Positions 35,445 to 46,324 of a DNA stretch of 64,000 nt are shown here, in pieces; position 1 is the stretch's first letter, and each line of letters starts with the position of its first letter. Source of the stretch: Trachythela sp. YZ-2020 (taxonomy: Eukaryota > Cnidaria > Anthozoa > Malacalcyonacea > Clavulariidae). The translations under genes were made by a program, and so were the position numbers. The notes under the pieces were generated by a model. That model was not told the DNA's origin, made no database searches, and worked only from the letters and a program-made list of their open reading frames with translations. The stretch is taken from contig JADLSH010000318.1 of assembly GCA_016169945.1 (NCBI GenBank), positions 1,336,501-1,400,500 of the forward strand, given 5' to 3'.

Positions 35445-35800
35445 TAGTTTCAACATAGTTAATGGAGAGGGATGGTTTGGAAGCTTCACGAAAGTACAAT
35501 GAAACTCATTATCTATGTTATTGTCCAGGTTTATGCAAAAATGTAGTCCTTCATTATCACGTGTGTATTGTATTTTCACACAAACGACCAATAGCAATGT
35601 TTTGGTTTATTTATCCATCCGTAACTTAAACAATTGCCCAGTTTTGACATGGTTATTGGTTGTTTAGGTGAAAATACAATACACACGTGACGACGAAGAA
35701 CTACATTTTTGCATAAACCTAAACCAACATAGATAATGAGTTTCATTGTACTTTTGTGAAGCTTCCAAACCATCCCTCTCCATTAACTATGGTCAATGTA
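35445..35800. mobile_element. Large foldback element
   Basis: The left arm (ATAGTTAATGGAGAGGGATGG, GGAAGCTTCACGAAAGTACA, ACTCATTATCTATGTT, GGTTTATGCAAAAATGTAG) is repeated inverted on the right through CCATCCCTCTCCATTAACTAT. The arms are about 130 bases around a short GTTTTGGTTTATTTATCC centre. Confidence 0.8.
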
Positions 35801-36481
35801 ATTGGATATTTTGCGACAATTTGAAATAATTATTGCATATTTAGCAACAATTTAAGGTCAGGGAACCATTAGAGAATGCACTAATCTTCATTTGCAGAAA
35901 TTATGAATACCTTTGTATCATAATCATGTAGTTAATCTCTCGAGATAAGGCGTAAATTTTATGGTTCATTAATTATAATTTTACTATTCGTATAGTTTTA
36001 ATGAGTAACCAGAATGTCTAGCTTTCTATGGCAATGCTTTCGCGAGACGAAAATTCTGAAAAGTAGACTTTTTAAATTCAACACAACCAGTAAGAGACAG
36101 GCTACCAGAAATAAAATGAAATATTTAATTTTCCATTACAACTTTAACACAACATTATATACCCAGTGACCAACAATAAGTCATTATAATAGCCAATACT
36201 ATGTCTATTTAAGTTCAGTTCAGAATACTGTTTCAGTATTGTTAAATCTTGATTAAATATTATCAGTGTGTTAATAAACACAAATATACAACGTGACCCA
36301 TTTAACTTTATAAGTCTATAATATCCAATTTCCTTAACTGTTTCCCAGTTTGCCTTTCCTTGGAAACATTTTTGCAAAAACAAACTTGCAAATGTTCAGA
36401 AACATGACCTTTACTTTTTAACCTCTAATTCAATTCATAACTTTGAGAAACATGGCTAGGAAACAATGTTTCCTGGTTTGC

Positions 36482-36544
36482 CTACCTTCAGGTACCCTGG
36501 GTACCAGAGCCTCTTAGAGGCTCTGGTACCCAGGGTAACCTTCA
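36482..36544. mobile_element. 45-bp perfect palindrome with 9-bp direct repeats
   Basis: The palindrome has 21-base arms (TACCCTGGGTACC, then AGAGCCTC) around a TTA centre. It is bounded on both sides by ACCTTCAGG. Deleting the palindrome and one ACCTTCAGG would restore the local repeat unit that is present uninterrupted just to the right. This is the signature of an insertion with target-site duplication. Confidence 0.75.
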
Positions 36545-37076
36545 GGAAACATGGCTAGGAAACATTGTTTCCTGGTTTGCCCACCTTCGGGAAATATGGC
36601 CTGAAAATAATGTTTCAGCAAAAATGTTCACCAGGGCTTCACTGTAAAAAAACTTCAACAAGGCATATATAAATGGCAGTTCACAATCAGAAATGAAAAC
36701 CAACAGTTGTAAACAAACCGTAGATGAATTATTAAACCATAACGCTTTATATAAATCAATATCAGGGCTCGCAAAATAGCCTGTCCGAAGTCCCAGGGCA
36801 GCTAAAATTTCTGTAGAGCAACCAAAATCTCTTGACTTATGTCCTGACAGGCAACCAGAAATTAGGCTTCACCACGCAACTCACAAGATAAACATAGCCA
36901 CGGCTTCCAGGTCGACATACATTGTTGCTGTTCATTTTTCACTAATTAATTGAGGTGGGCAAGCCAGAAATAGCTTTGGGCAACCAAATTTTTGGTGTGA
37001 TCTGCCCAAGGGCAATCACTTCTTCTAAAATTTTGCGAGCCCTGATCAACATCAACAAATGAATCAACTTTTCAGC

Positions 37077-40000
37077 TCAAGAAACTGTATCCTTCATCGG
37101 CATAGCATTAATACCACCAAACGAATGAGATCTCTTATTTTTTTTAACCCACCAAACTCCAATAACAATGAGAAGTATAAACGCAGCTAAAATACCCAGA
37201 ACGAGACCCACAATTAAACCAGTGTTACTATCATCATCATCATCATCATCATCATGAACTGATTTACTGCCAGTACCTTTAATAACACAGAAAAATGTTA
37301 CAATTAACAAAACAGAATCTAAAATTTAGCTCATTAGCTGGCAATGCGCCCAGATGCACCCTACTTAAGTATTTTATTCTGTCTAATGCCAGACGATTTT
37401 ACTCGTCAGTGGCAGGGTACTGCCAGTTAATGGGTTAAACTATATTTTTCTGTATCCAGGTCGCTCCGCCCGCGCGGGCAAAGCCCTTTAAGGCAATTTT
37501 CCATTACGGTCGCTTTGCCCGCGCGGGCGGAGCGACCATGTTTCAACTTTCGCTGTTGGTGTCTAGCATGAGATTTTTTTGTCCGCTTTACACCTCGCGG
37601 ACACGCCTGAAAGTTTAACTACATTCAACTTTCTTGGCGTGCCCGCGCGAGTAATTATTCACGTGATTCGAATCGGTCGCTTCGCCCGCGGGGGCAAAAC
37701 GACCATAATGGAAAATGGCCTTTACGGAGCTCGGCGACCGCCCGCCCGCCGTGCACGTCACGTCAAGTCTGCCACCTTGAAAATTGCAAGCCTTTCCACA
37801 TTCAAAACTAGATGTTTCAGGAGTGACTAAACTTATGGTAACCAGTATCCAGAAGTGGGATACTAGATTTTCGGGGAGGATACTAAAACTTGGAATCCTG
37901 ATCTCTCAGTTTGTTTCAACTTTCGCTGTAGGTGTCTAGCATGAAATTTTTTTGTCCGCTTTACACCTCGCGGACACGTCTGAAAGTTGAGCTACATTCA
38001 ACTTTCTTGGCGTGCCTGCGCGACTAATTATTCACGTGATTCGAATCGGTCGCTTCGCCCGCGCGGGCAAAACGACCGTAATGGCCCTAAAATCCTAAGG
38101 ATTTTTCATTTGCTCTTCTGAACAAAGTCGCCTGGTTTGAAGATAAAAGGTATTTTGGAAATTATCCTGAGTATTTGGCTGAGTATTTTGTTGGATTTTC
38201 TGCTGTCTATCACCCTGAATTGATCTTTTTCCGTTGTTTTTCTGCACGTACAAGCAAGAGACGGTTGATACTGACGAGTGCAAGCGAACACACAATCACG
38301 CACGTTCAATTGAGAACAAATCAAGCGCGTGCGCAAATTAGAACAGATTAGAACACTTCAGTTTTCCAATAATTGAAAATGATTGTACCTAAATTGAGCT
38401 ACATTATATTTCTTCTATGGTTAATTCTACGCGGTTTTCAAGTTACTAAAGAAAGCAAGATGAACTTGTTCTATGCAACAACGAAAGTTCTTGAACCACC
38501 GTGTTTCTGTCAAGCTCGTCGAGTTAGGAAACAAGTACACTCTCCTACAAAGGTCGGCTTTGCCACTTATGTTAATCCTCCTAGCAAATGACGAATGCAG
38601 TCCAGTACATCCAACTGATCCTATTACTAGCGATAATCGCCATCCCGGAAACCATCACAACATCCGATGCCTTTATTTCAACGCCCAAAGCTTAACCAAC
38701 AAGACGACTGAATTTCAAACACTAGTGACCGACTTTGATCACTATGCTTTGATATTGTTGCAATAACGGAGACTTGGCTTAAAGCTGATATCGCGAATTG
38801 TGAAGTCTCACCCGGAAATGATCTTATAATCCATCGAAAGGACCGGATTGACAGAATTGGCGGTGGGGTCATGTTAACAGTCAGGAACAATATCTTCAAC
38901 TTTCGTAGAAAAGACTTTGAAAGTGACAGTGCGGAACTGCTTACGTGTGAAATTCGTCCAGAATCCAAGAAAAAGCTGTTAGTTCTTGTATTCTAACGAC
39001 CACCTAACACAGATCTGAAGCATACAAGGAATTTAAGAAAGCGCTGAAACTTGCATCAAAAGCAAAGTTTGAATCTTTAATCGTATGTGGTGATTTTAAC
39101 CTCCCTTATATCGATTGGTCTACCGGAGTAGCTACGAAAAATGACTCAATTCACACGTTCTTCACTAAATCTATTAAAGATCATTACTTATGGCAGCATA
39201 TTGACTTTCCAACTAGAATTAACAACACTCTGGACCTACTTCTTACCAATATTCCAGACAAAGTTATAAACGTACATGGATTCGAGGACATTATCGCTAC
39301 GGATCACAAACTCATAAGTTTCGATGTAGAGTGAAGCGTTCAGTCTAAAAACACGAATTGGTCGGGTTTAAAGAAAGTACTGACGCATACCCCTTGGGAT
39401 CTTGCATTTGCTACTGATGATGTGAACACGTCACTTTCTAGTTGGTGTGAATTATTTATCTCTGCCGTTGATGATCACATACCCAAACGTTCATCCCAAA
39501 TATATATGATCCTCCTTGGACTGACAAAGAACTCCTGGCTCTACTTAAAAAGAAGAATATTCAGCGAAGGAAATCGCAAAAGTCGAAGAGTCCTGAGGAT
39601 ATTGAAAAATTCAAACTGTACGTCATAAATCCAAGATTCTCATCGCCAAGAAAAAAAAGAGATCATGCAAATAAACCGAGAGAGTCAGTTTTCATTCGTA
39701 AAATCCTCAACAAAATCGACTATTCTCAACTATCCACAAGATTCATCGTATGCGGACAGACTTTCTAAGATTAACATTCTCCCACTTGAGTTTAGAAGAG
39801 ATATTTCAGGCTTATGCCTACTTTATAATTCTAGAATTGGTGCAGTTACTACGGATGTGAACAATTATATACGTACTTTTGAACCTGGATATCAATCAAG
39901 AAATTACGATACAAATAACTATAACCTTCTAATTAAACACAAGCAGGACTATTTTAGAAATTCATTTTTCATTAGATCAGTTGAACTTTGGAACACTCTA

Positions 40001-43000
40001 CCTTCGCATGTCAAATCTTCCAACTCATTAGCTGGTTTTAAATCTTCTCATCATGGTCTGTATTTTAGTAGGTTGTCGCAATACGTGCCTCCCGGCTCCG
40101 CATAAACACCGTCTACACATTGCGATTTGTCAGACCATTATCCGGCCACTTTCATTATATTTATAAATATTTTCATTTATATAATTTATCTGATCTCAAA
40201 ATTAATCATGGGTATATGTAAAACTTGATATCCGAATAGTTGGTGAGTCGCGATGTGTAAACGTATCTTAAGATTATAACTAATATTTCTATTGTTCGTT
40301 ATATATATTAACGTCTTTAGGGGTTAGGTGTCAATTGGGATGAAAATTCTGTTCCTTTCTCCTGTCACAATTTGTCCATGATGTCTTTGTAAATTTATTG
40401 TATTGTCAGTATATAGTTGTTCTGTAAATAACATGTAAATGGTGACAAATTTATTATATTATATTATTTGTACATTCAAAAGCTATCAGGAGACGACTGG
40501 AAACATTTAATGTAATCTAATGTTTGGAATTTCGTAGTATCCAGGCAGAATACAAGTAATGCACATTTTGCTATCCAAAATCAAATTTTAGTATCCTGTG
40601 GATAATGGGATACTGCAAATTTTCCTTCACTTGAAACGTCAAAGTGTTTTCAATTTTTTTTCAGACACAAACCACAATAGTCTAATGTAGGGTTAATACT
40701 ATCAACACTGGACTCTAACATTTAAATAAATCATATGTGTTACAATACAAACCTGTTGAACTAGATTTTCTTGTTGAACTTGGCCTACTTGTAGGGACGT
40801 CAGTGCGAGGTGGCACACTTGAACTTGGCCTATTTGTAGGGACGTCAGTGCGAGGTGGCACAAGTGTTGGTAACATGCCATCATTTGGTATGGGACAACC
40901 ATAGAACTCACAACGATAGCTCAGGACACGTGATGTAACATACTTTATAACCCTCACATATCTTGTTCTCACTGGATATGTCAGGTTGTTTCGTACAACA
41001 GTATTCTCATCAATGTTTGCCCCAAAAACCTACAAAAATTGTTTGCTTGGTTTTGGTTAGAGAATAAAATGTTAGAAATTGTAATATACGTAAAATAAAT
41101 TTCAATTAAGGCCCAAAGAAGTAAACTTCTGTATAATGAACCACCTACACAGGACCTTTTGCTAATAATTAAATACCTTCAAAATATAGCTTCTAATTTT
41201 TGTTACCAAGTTAGCATTGTGCATTAATAGGTGGGTTCCACCAAGCACTATCATGCAGCAGATGGTGAACAGACAGTCATCGGAATTAGTGGTGGACACT
41301 TGGGTGTGCAAACTTAGGTTGCCAACATATAATCACCCTTTTGTTGCTGAAAATCTCAAGGCTATCAAGGCTTTTGTAGTCATAAAATCATTGATACAGC
41401 TTTGTCACACAGTTAATCAGCTATCATTCAATTATTGGGGAGACAAATACATAGAAATAAGAGATGTTATTTATTGTTCAATTTGCTTGCTCTCACAAAT
41501 GTCAACATTTCTGTAGTTGACCACTATATGTTGCCCTGTAACACCCACAAATAAGTTAATGAGTATGAAATATATAAGATTTTCAATAGCTTTAAAACAA
41601 TGCAGGGAAAGGTCTATTTGAAACTCACCTCAGCAACATTATTTTTATCTTCTTTATACGCCAGCCATATATTGCCATCTGAAACGCTATAATTAAATTG
41701 ATAGAACTTTAACCAGTTACCGCCATCATATGACGACCCTTGCGTGGCAATGCCCGTTAACTGAACGACCTTCCCAAAATCTACCTGTAGATAAGCATCT
41801 TTGATATGGTTCACTCGAGGAGTCCACCCAGGGCCATTATGATGTAAGCGAGCATTTGTAAAGGGATGGTAATTATCTGGGTTTGCTGAAGTAATAGCAC
41901 TGTCAGGAATGCGACCGTTCTCCATTCCAAGAGGGGTGCTGCATGTATAACTAACAATGTCTAATGAGGAGGAGTTCACTGTCAGGTTACCAATTTCACC
42001 ATCAGCTACAGTCTTCGATAAGGTGTCTAATGGGTTGGTAAACTCTGTGCCAGCCACATAATTAATTTCAAGATTACTAACCACACTTCCTCGTGTGAAT
42101 TTCTCCACTTTGACGGTACGGAATGTTGAATCATTTTTGAACGCACCTCGTACTGCATTCTCAATCTGATTGGCTTGCTCCATAAAGTCTCTGCTGTCAG
42201 GATTACTGAGATTGTTGTTCCAAACTAAGTTACGGAATCTGATTGATATTTCCATCCTGTCTGCATTAACACTATCAATGATAGTCTGGCATTGCTTTCC
42301 TGCGAGATATTCTGGACAAGTGCAGTTAAAATCATTGTCAATGTTTGTACACTCAGCTCCATTAAGGCAGGGCAATGAAGCACAATAACCAACACACTGC
42401 TCTGCTGATTTTGCACCAGATTCAAGGGTCGTCAGATTAACACTTGCACATTTTGTACATGACTCATATCTATACTTGTCTTGATCTTGGTAGAACCCTT
42501 TTGAACATTTTTGACAACTTCTGCGGGTTTTATTCAGAAAATAACCAGGCTCACATTGTTCAATGCACTCGGACATATCTGTTGCAGCTGTTATGATCGT
42601 TATCCCTTCACCAGGGCATGCTGTGCAGTTTGTACTACCCAGTTTATCTGTATAATAATCCATCGGACAAGGCATGCACATGGTCGCCACATAATTGGTG
42701 TGGTTTTGGAAATACCCAACTGGGCAGTCCTGGCACATCTCAGCAACCTTGTTAAGGAATTTCCCAAGGTTGCAAGGGGAAATGCAAGTTTTTGAACCAG
42801 TTTTTAACGTAAATGTGTTTCCACGACAAGGCTTGCATGAACCTTGTCCCATTTTGTCTTGATATGTATTATTTGGACATGTTTCACATGCTTCGCTCGT
42901 AATGTTGAAAAATTCTCCTTTGCTGCATGTATAAATACATTGGGAAATGTTGGTTGAGCCTTTGTTCTGTGTGACTTTATGTTTTGGGCATGGTTTACAC

Positions 43001-44961
43001 ATTAAACCTGTTTGATTAGTTTCGTCATTGTATGTGTTTGCCGGACATGATTTACAGCTGCGGGACTTAGTATCGAGATATTCCCCTGCGGAACAAGGGC
43101 CAAGGCAGGCAGATATGGACATAGTTCCTGTTGATAACGTAACACTGTTCGCCGGACATGTTTTGCAACTTCTCACATTACTAGCCTTTGTTTCATCTTG
43201 GTATGTATTATTATGGCACAACACACACACACCTTGGGTAATATTAAAATATTCCCCTAGAGTACATATATCTACACAGCCAGTTTGATTTGCAGTTCCT
43301 ACATTCAAAGTTGTATTCCCCAGGGGACATTTGTAACATTTATGAAACCGGTTACCCTCATAAGGCATGTAATATCCAATAGCACAGTCGAAACATGAGG
43401 GATGCTTCGCAAACTGGCCGTTACCACATGTATACATGCAATCTGCATTGCTTCTCGCCCCAACGAAAGAAGTGGTGTTCCCATCTGGGCAGCGATGGCA
43501 AACTGGGTTTAAAGCAGTTGTGGAATTTTGGAAGTACCCATAATCACACCAGTCGCAAATACCAGAAATATTGTTAAAGAATTTCCCACGGGCGCATGTA
43601 TGTTGACAGTTTGCATTTGAAGGTTTGGGGTAGGCTTGTGAGCCATTGACGCATCTTGATTCATTTAGCAAGCGACGTTCATTTGAAGGGCATCGTTCAC
43701 ATATAGAAAAAAAATGTCTAGAGTAATATTTATGGGTGTGTAACGGACAGGAAATACATGACTTCTGAGGAAAAGCATTGATATTGTGTCCAGTAGTCGC
43801 ATGATTAGCAGGACAACTTGTGTATGCATAGTAAAAACCATACTTGTCAAAATTTATTGCGATGGTATTATTTACAACTAAATCACGGGTAACGTATCGT
43901 TGGACCTTGTCCATGAGATTTGCCAAAACATTACGATACAGAATGTCAAACAGTTCTCTAGTCATTGTTGCATTTTTTCCCATTTTGACATTGTCTCGTA
44001 TTTCCATTTTAACAAGAGAATTATTTGGGTTACTCGGCACAGAGCATGTCGCAATAACAGGTGTAACCGTACAGTTATCCAAGGGGACTTTATAACATTC
44101 GCCAACATATGAGGCACTCCTATTGTTCACCAGAAAAAGACGCACACCATGTTCAATTGATGGTATATCGAGTTTAGAGCAAGATATGTTAGTATATGTA
44201 AAGGAATAAACAGATAGAACTTGAGTGACAGGAATGACTTTGGTGCATGAAACCAGATTTGGATTGTACAGTTTTTGAGTTTTGTCCTTGATAGACCAGG
44301 TCAAACTTGGCCTTACCAAGTGTAAGTGACAGGTCATGTCCATGGTGCTAGTACTAGTACCGTACACTGTCTCTGACTTTTTTTCTACAATTTCATGTTC
44401 GCTATCGCAAGATGTTGTGCATTTTTTGTGTAATTCATCATTATCAAAGTAGAACTGGCCAGAATCATCAGTAGGTGGGAATGAACAAACTGTATGTTGG
44501 GCGTTAACTGTTGGAGGACAAGCACATTTCTCCGAGGGATGAGGGTACATTTCGAACGTTGCATTAAACTTGTTGAAGTTGTCAGCGTAAATTCTATCGG
44601 TGTGTACCAGAAGTGCATTGCTCGAGGTGTAAAACACAGTGGCAACAGAAAGCCCTTCCCCTTTGATGAAATCATATGTTAGAGTTCCAACCACTGTTCC
44701 ACCATCATGTATAGATGTAACCGCATCATGAAGTGCTGTTTTATGAAGTGTAAACTTAATTCGCCAACCGCGGGGAGCTAGAATAACCCTTGTACAATCA
44801 CTGCCTTGACTGAGAACCAGAGAACCATTTCTAGCCGAAATCACATCACCTACATCGCATAACCCATAAACAGGCCCATGAGCTGCTTGGCCATTTTGAA
44901 ATACGCCACAGCAACAAAGCAAAATAGCAACCCCAAAGAATCGTATTTCAAACGCAGCCAT
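37077..44961 (-). CDS. Receptor-like membrane protein B, tandem paralogue of A
   Basis: Exons 44961-41629, 41029-40753 and 37276-37077: 3810 nt, 1269 residues, with the same intron positions and phases as its paralogue. The order of modules is identical: signal peptide (VAILLCCCGVFQNGQAAHG), CUB-like start, cysteine repeats (about 400-860), EGF (CASLPCLNGAEC), SEA (FTRGSVVSNLEINYVAG), discoidin (CSTPLGMENGRIPDSAIT, closing with RCEFYGCPIP). The stalk contains two copies of VPPRTDVPT. Eight or more Asp residues precede a TM helix (LIVGLVLGILAAFILLIVIG) and the tail SHSFGGINAMPMKDTVS. The tail motif SFG--NAM--K(D/E)T is shared with A. The last intron (3.5 kb) has been swollen by a LINE and GC-rich repeats. 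Ligand and role are unknown. Confidence 0.86.
37450..38090. repeat. GC-rich repeats with CCCGCGCGGGC cores, duplicated
   Basis: GGTCGCTCCGCCCGCGCGGGC and its inverted form CCCGCGCGGGCGGAGCGACC bracket a short segment at 37460-37540. A following segment (TTTCAACTTTCGCTGTTGGTG, TTTACACCTCGCGGACACG, TCACGTGATTCGAATCGGTCG) occurs at about 37540-37710 and again, slightly diverged, at 37912-38085. Probably mobile-element ends. It lies in the last intron of receptor gene B. Confidence 0.6.
38540..40475 (+). mobile_element. Internally deleted non-LTR retrotransposon (endonuclease without RT core)
   Basis: Fragments in several frames give an APE-type endonuclease: RCLYFNAQSLTNKTTEF, ITETWLKADI, GGGVMLTVRNN, VCGDFNLPYIDWS, NTLDLLLTN and ATDHKLISFDVE. 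From about 39665 the sequence jumps to the very C-terminal end of the polymerase protein (FRRDISGLCLLYNSRIGA, FFIRSVELWNTLPSHVKSS). The palm and fingers of the RT are missing. Stops and frameshifts are present. A (TTATA)n tract near 40450-40470 could be the 3' tail. It is in the last intron of receptor gene B, antisense to it. Confidence 0.8.
41226..41551. mobile_element. MITE-like element, family A
   Basis: TTAATAGGTGGGTTCCACCAAGC at the left with ACTATCATGCAGCAGATGGT; TGTCAACATTTCTGTAGTTGACC and GCCCTGTAACACCCAC at the right. About 100 bases in the middle are unrelated to other copies. It is in the first intron of receptor gene B. Confidence 0.6.
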
Positions 44962-46324
44962 GGCGAAATAATACGACTAAGGTTAAGCCAGGCTATAAAT
45001 ACTTTTTTGCAAATGATTCAGCAAGATTTGAAAGCTTTCCTTGTTGATTTATGGCTTAAATTTAAAGTGGTTTTTTCGCCCACGCACGTGACTAATTAAG
45101 GCATCTGCATGTAATTTCGTCATAGCTAGTGCTTCACTTGCGGCAAAAAATTTAGAATTTTTACCAAAAAGCACCATATTTTAGCAAATTAATGAACCTT
45201 TTAGCCCCCCATTTGTGTTAAATGACTTAAATAGGATTATAATAACTCTAATTGAAGAAAAACTCAGCGATATTGGGCATATTAACCTTGAATAATCGAT
45301 TTTAATAATTAATTTTCGATGCATCGACTCTGACTCAATATCTTTCATTTCCGGTTTGTCCTCTGCGGTTTGTCTGAATTCTCAATTTCGCAATATGCAA
45401 ACATGACATAATTATTCAGATATGCTGTAGAAATTGCGTAACTGTTTGATAATAAAATGGATGTAGTTTGTATTTTGCAATAAAATATATATTTTTTAAT
45501 ATGCGTCTGCGCGGTATTTACTTTGTTACCGTACTGTGTACAATAAGCTTCCGTGGTTTGTCTGAACTACCTTAACCCTTATAAAGGCCTCTCAACGTTA
45601 CAAGCGTCAAATAGGCTTTTCTCGAAACTTCACGAAACTTACCAGCAGAAACAGGTTGTTCAGACACACCACGGAAGCTGGACACCCACGTTTGAAAGGT
45701 CTTGAAATGTTGCCATTGTACAATAGTTACCAACGTCATTGTCTTGCCTCACCAGTCACGTTTTTGCGCACTACTTAACTTTGTCATGGAGTAAAGTAAA
45801 TATTTTTATTATCTATCATGGTTATGTAAAGCTCATTAAAATTTAAATTACGTTTGCGATGCATGTTTATATCCTTTAGTAAACCTCTCTTCAGTCTTCA
45901 ATAAAACATATTTAGCTGCCAGCTGCCACAAGCTTTCATTTGACTTTTATAGCAACTCACAAACTCATGAAATAAAGTTCTATTTAAAAATACTATGTTT
46001 AATTAATATACAATATTATCGGAACATTTCTAGCCATGCACTAGACAGCTTACAGGAGGTCCTGAAGAGATAAAATGTCACCTAGGATTTGCCTATGTAC
46101 CTAACGTAGTTGCTTCATGTAAATGATTAGCCTGTGTCACAAACCTAACTCGATATAACAAGTTAGGTCTGTGGCACAGGCTGGTATATTATATAGGATC
46201 CTAAGTCCTAAGAACTATCTAAGATCCCCTATAGGTAAATTATAGGATCTTTCGTAGGATCCTGTCAGGATTTTTACCACAGAACAGCTTCTAGCTGTAG
46301 AGAGTATCGCAAAAGTAGCTATGA
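44962..46324. other. Intergenic DNA between receptor gene B and mitoguardin
   Basis: No gene is seen. It holds the promoter side of receptor gene B, inverted fragments of the 80-bp repeat (about 45545-45690), and a small palindrome at 46125-46190 (AGCCTGTGTCACA and TGTGGCACAGGCT). Confidence 0.5.
46125..46190. repeat. Small palindrome, possible miniature element
   Basis: AGCCTGTGTCACAAACCTAACT and AGTTAGGTCTGTGGCACAGGCT pair with two mismatches around CGATATAACA. It is similar in scale to the 36491-36535 palindrome but no clear flanking duplication is visible. Confidence 0.55.

Larger units (their letters stand above)
35171..37076. other. Intergenic DNA between the two receptor genes
   Basis: No gene is seen. 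The region contains a foldback element (35445-35800), local repeats of an AAACATGGCTAGGAAAC type (36380-36610) interrupted by a 45-bp palindrome (36491-36535), and otherwise AT-rich unique DNA. The promoter of receptor gene A should lie just right of 35170. Confidence 0.5.

Noticed and set aside
37579..37830. 83-codon plus-strand frame rich in Arg and Ala
   Set aside because: It lies in the GC-rich CCCGCGCGGGC repeat, whose second copy breaks the frame; composition explains the open frame.
38373..38591. Secreted small protein with hydrophobic N-terminus
   Set aside because: It overlaps the start of a degraded LINE in another frame, has no downstream support, and the hydrophobic start is common in AT-rich chance frames.
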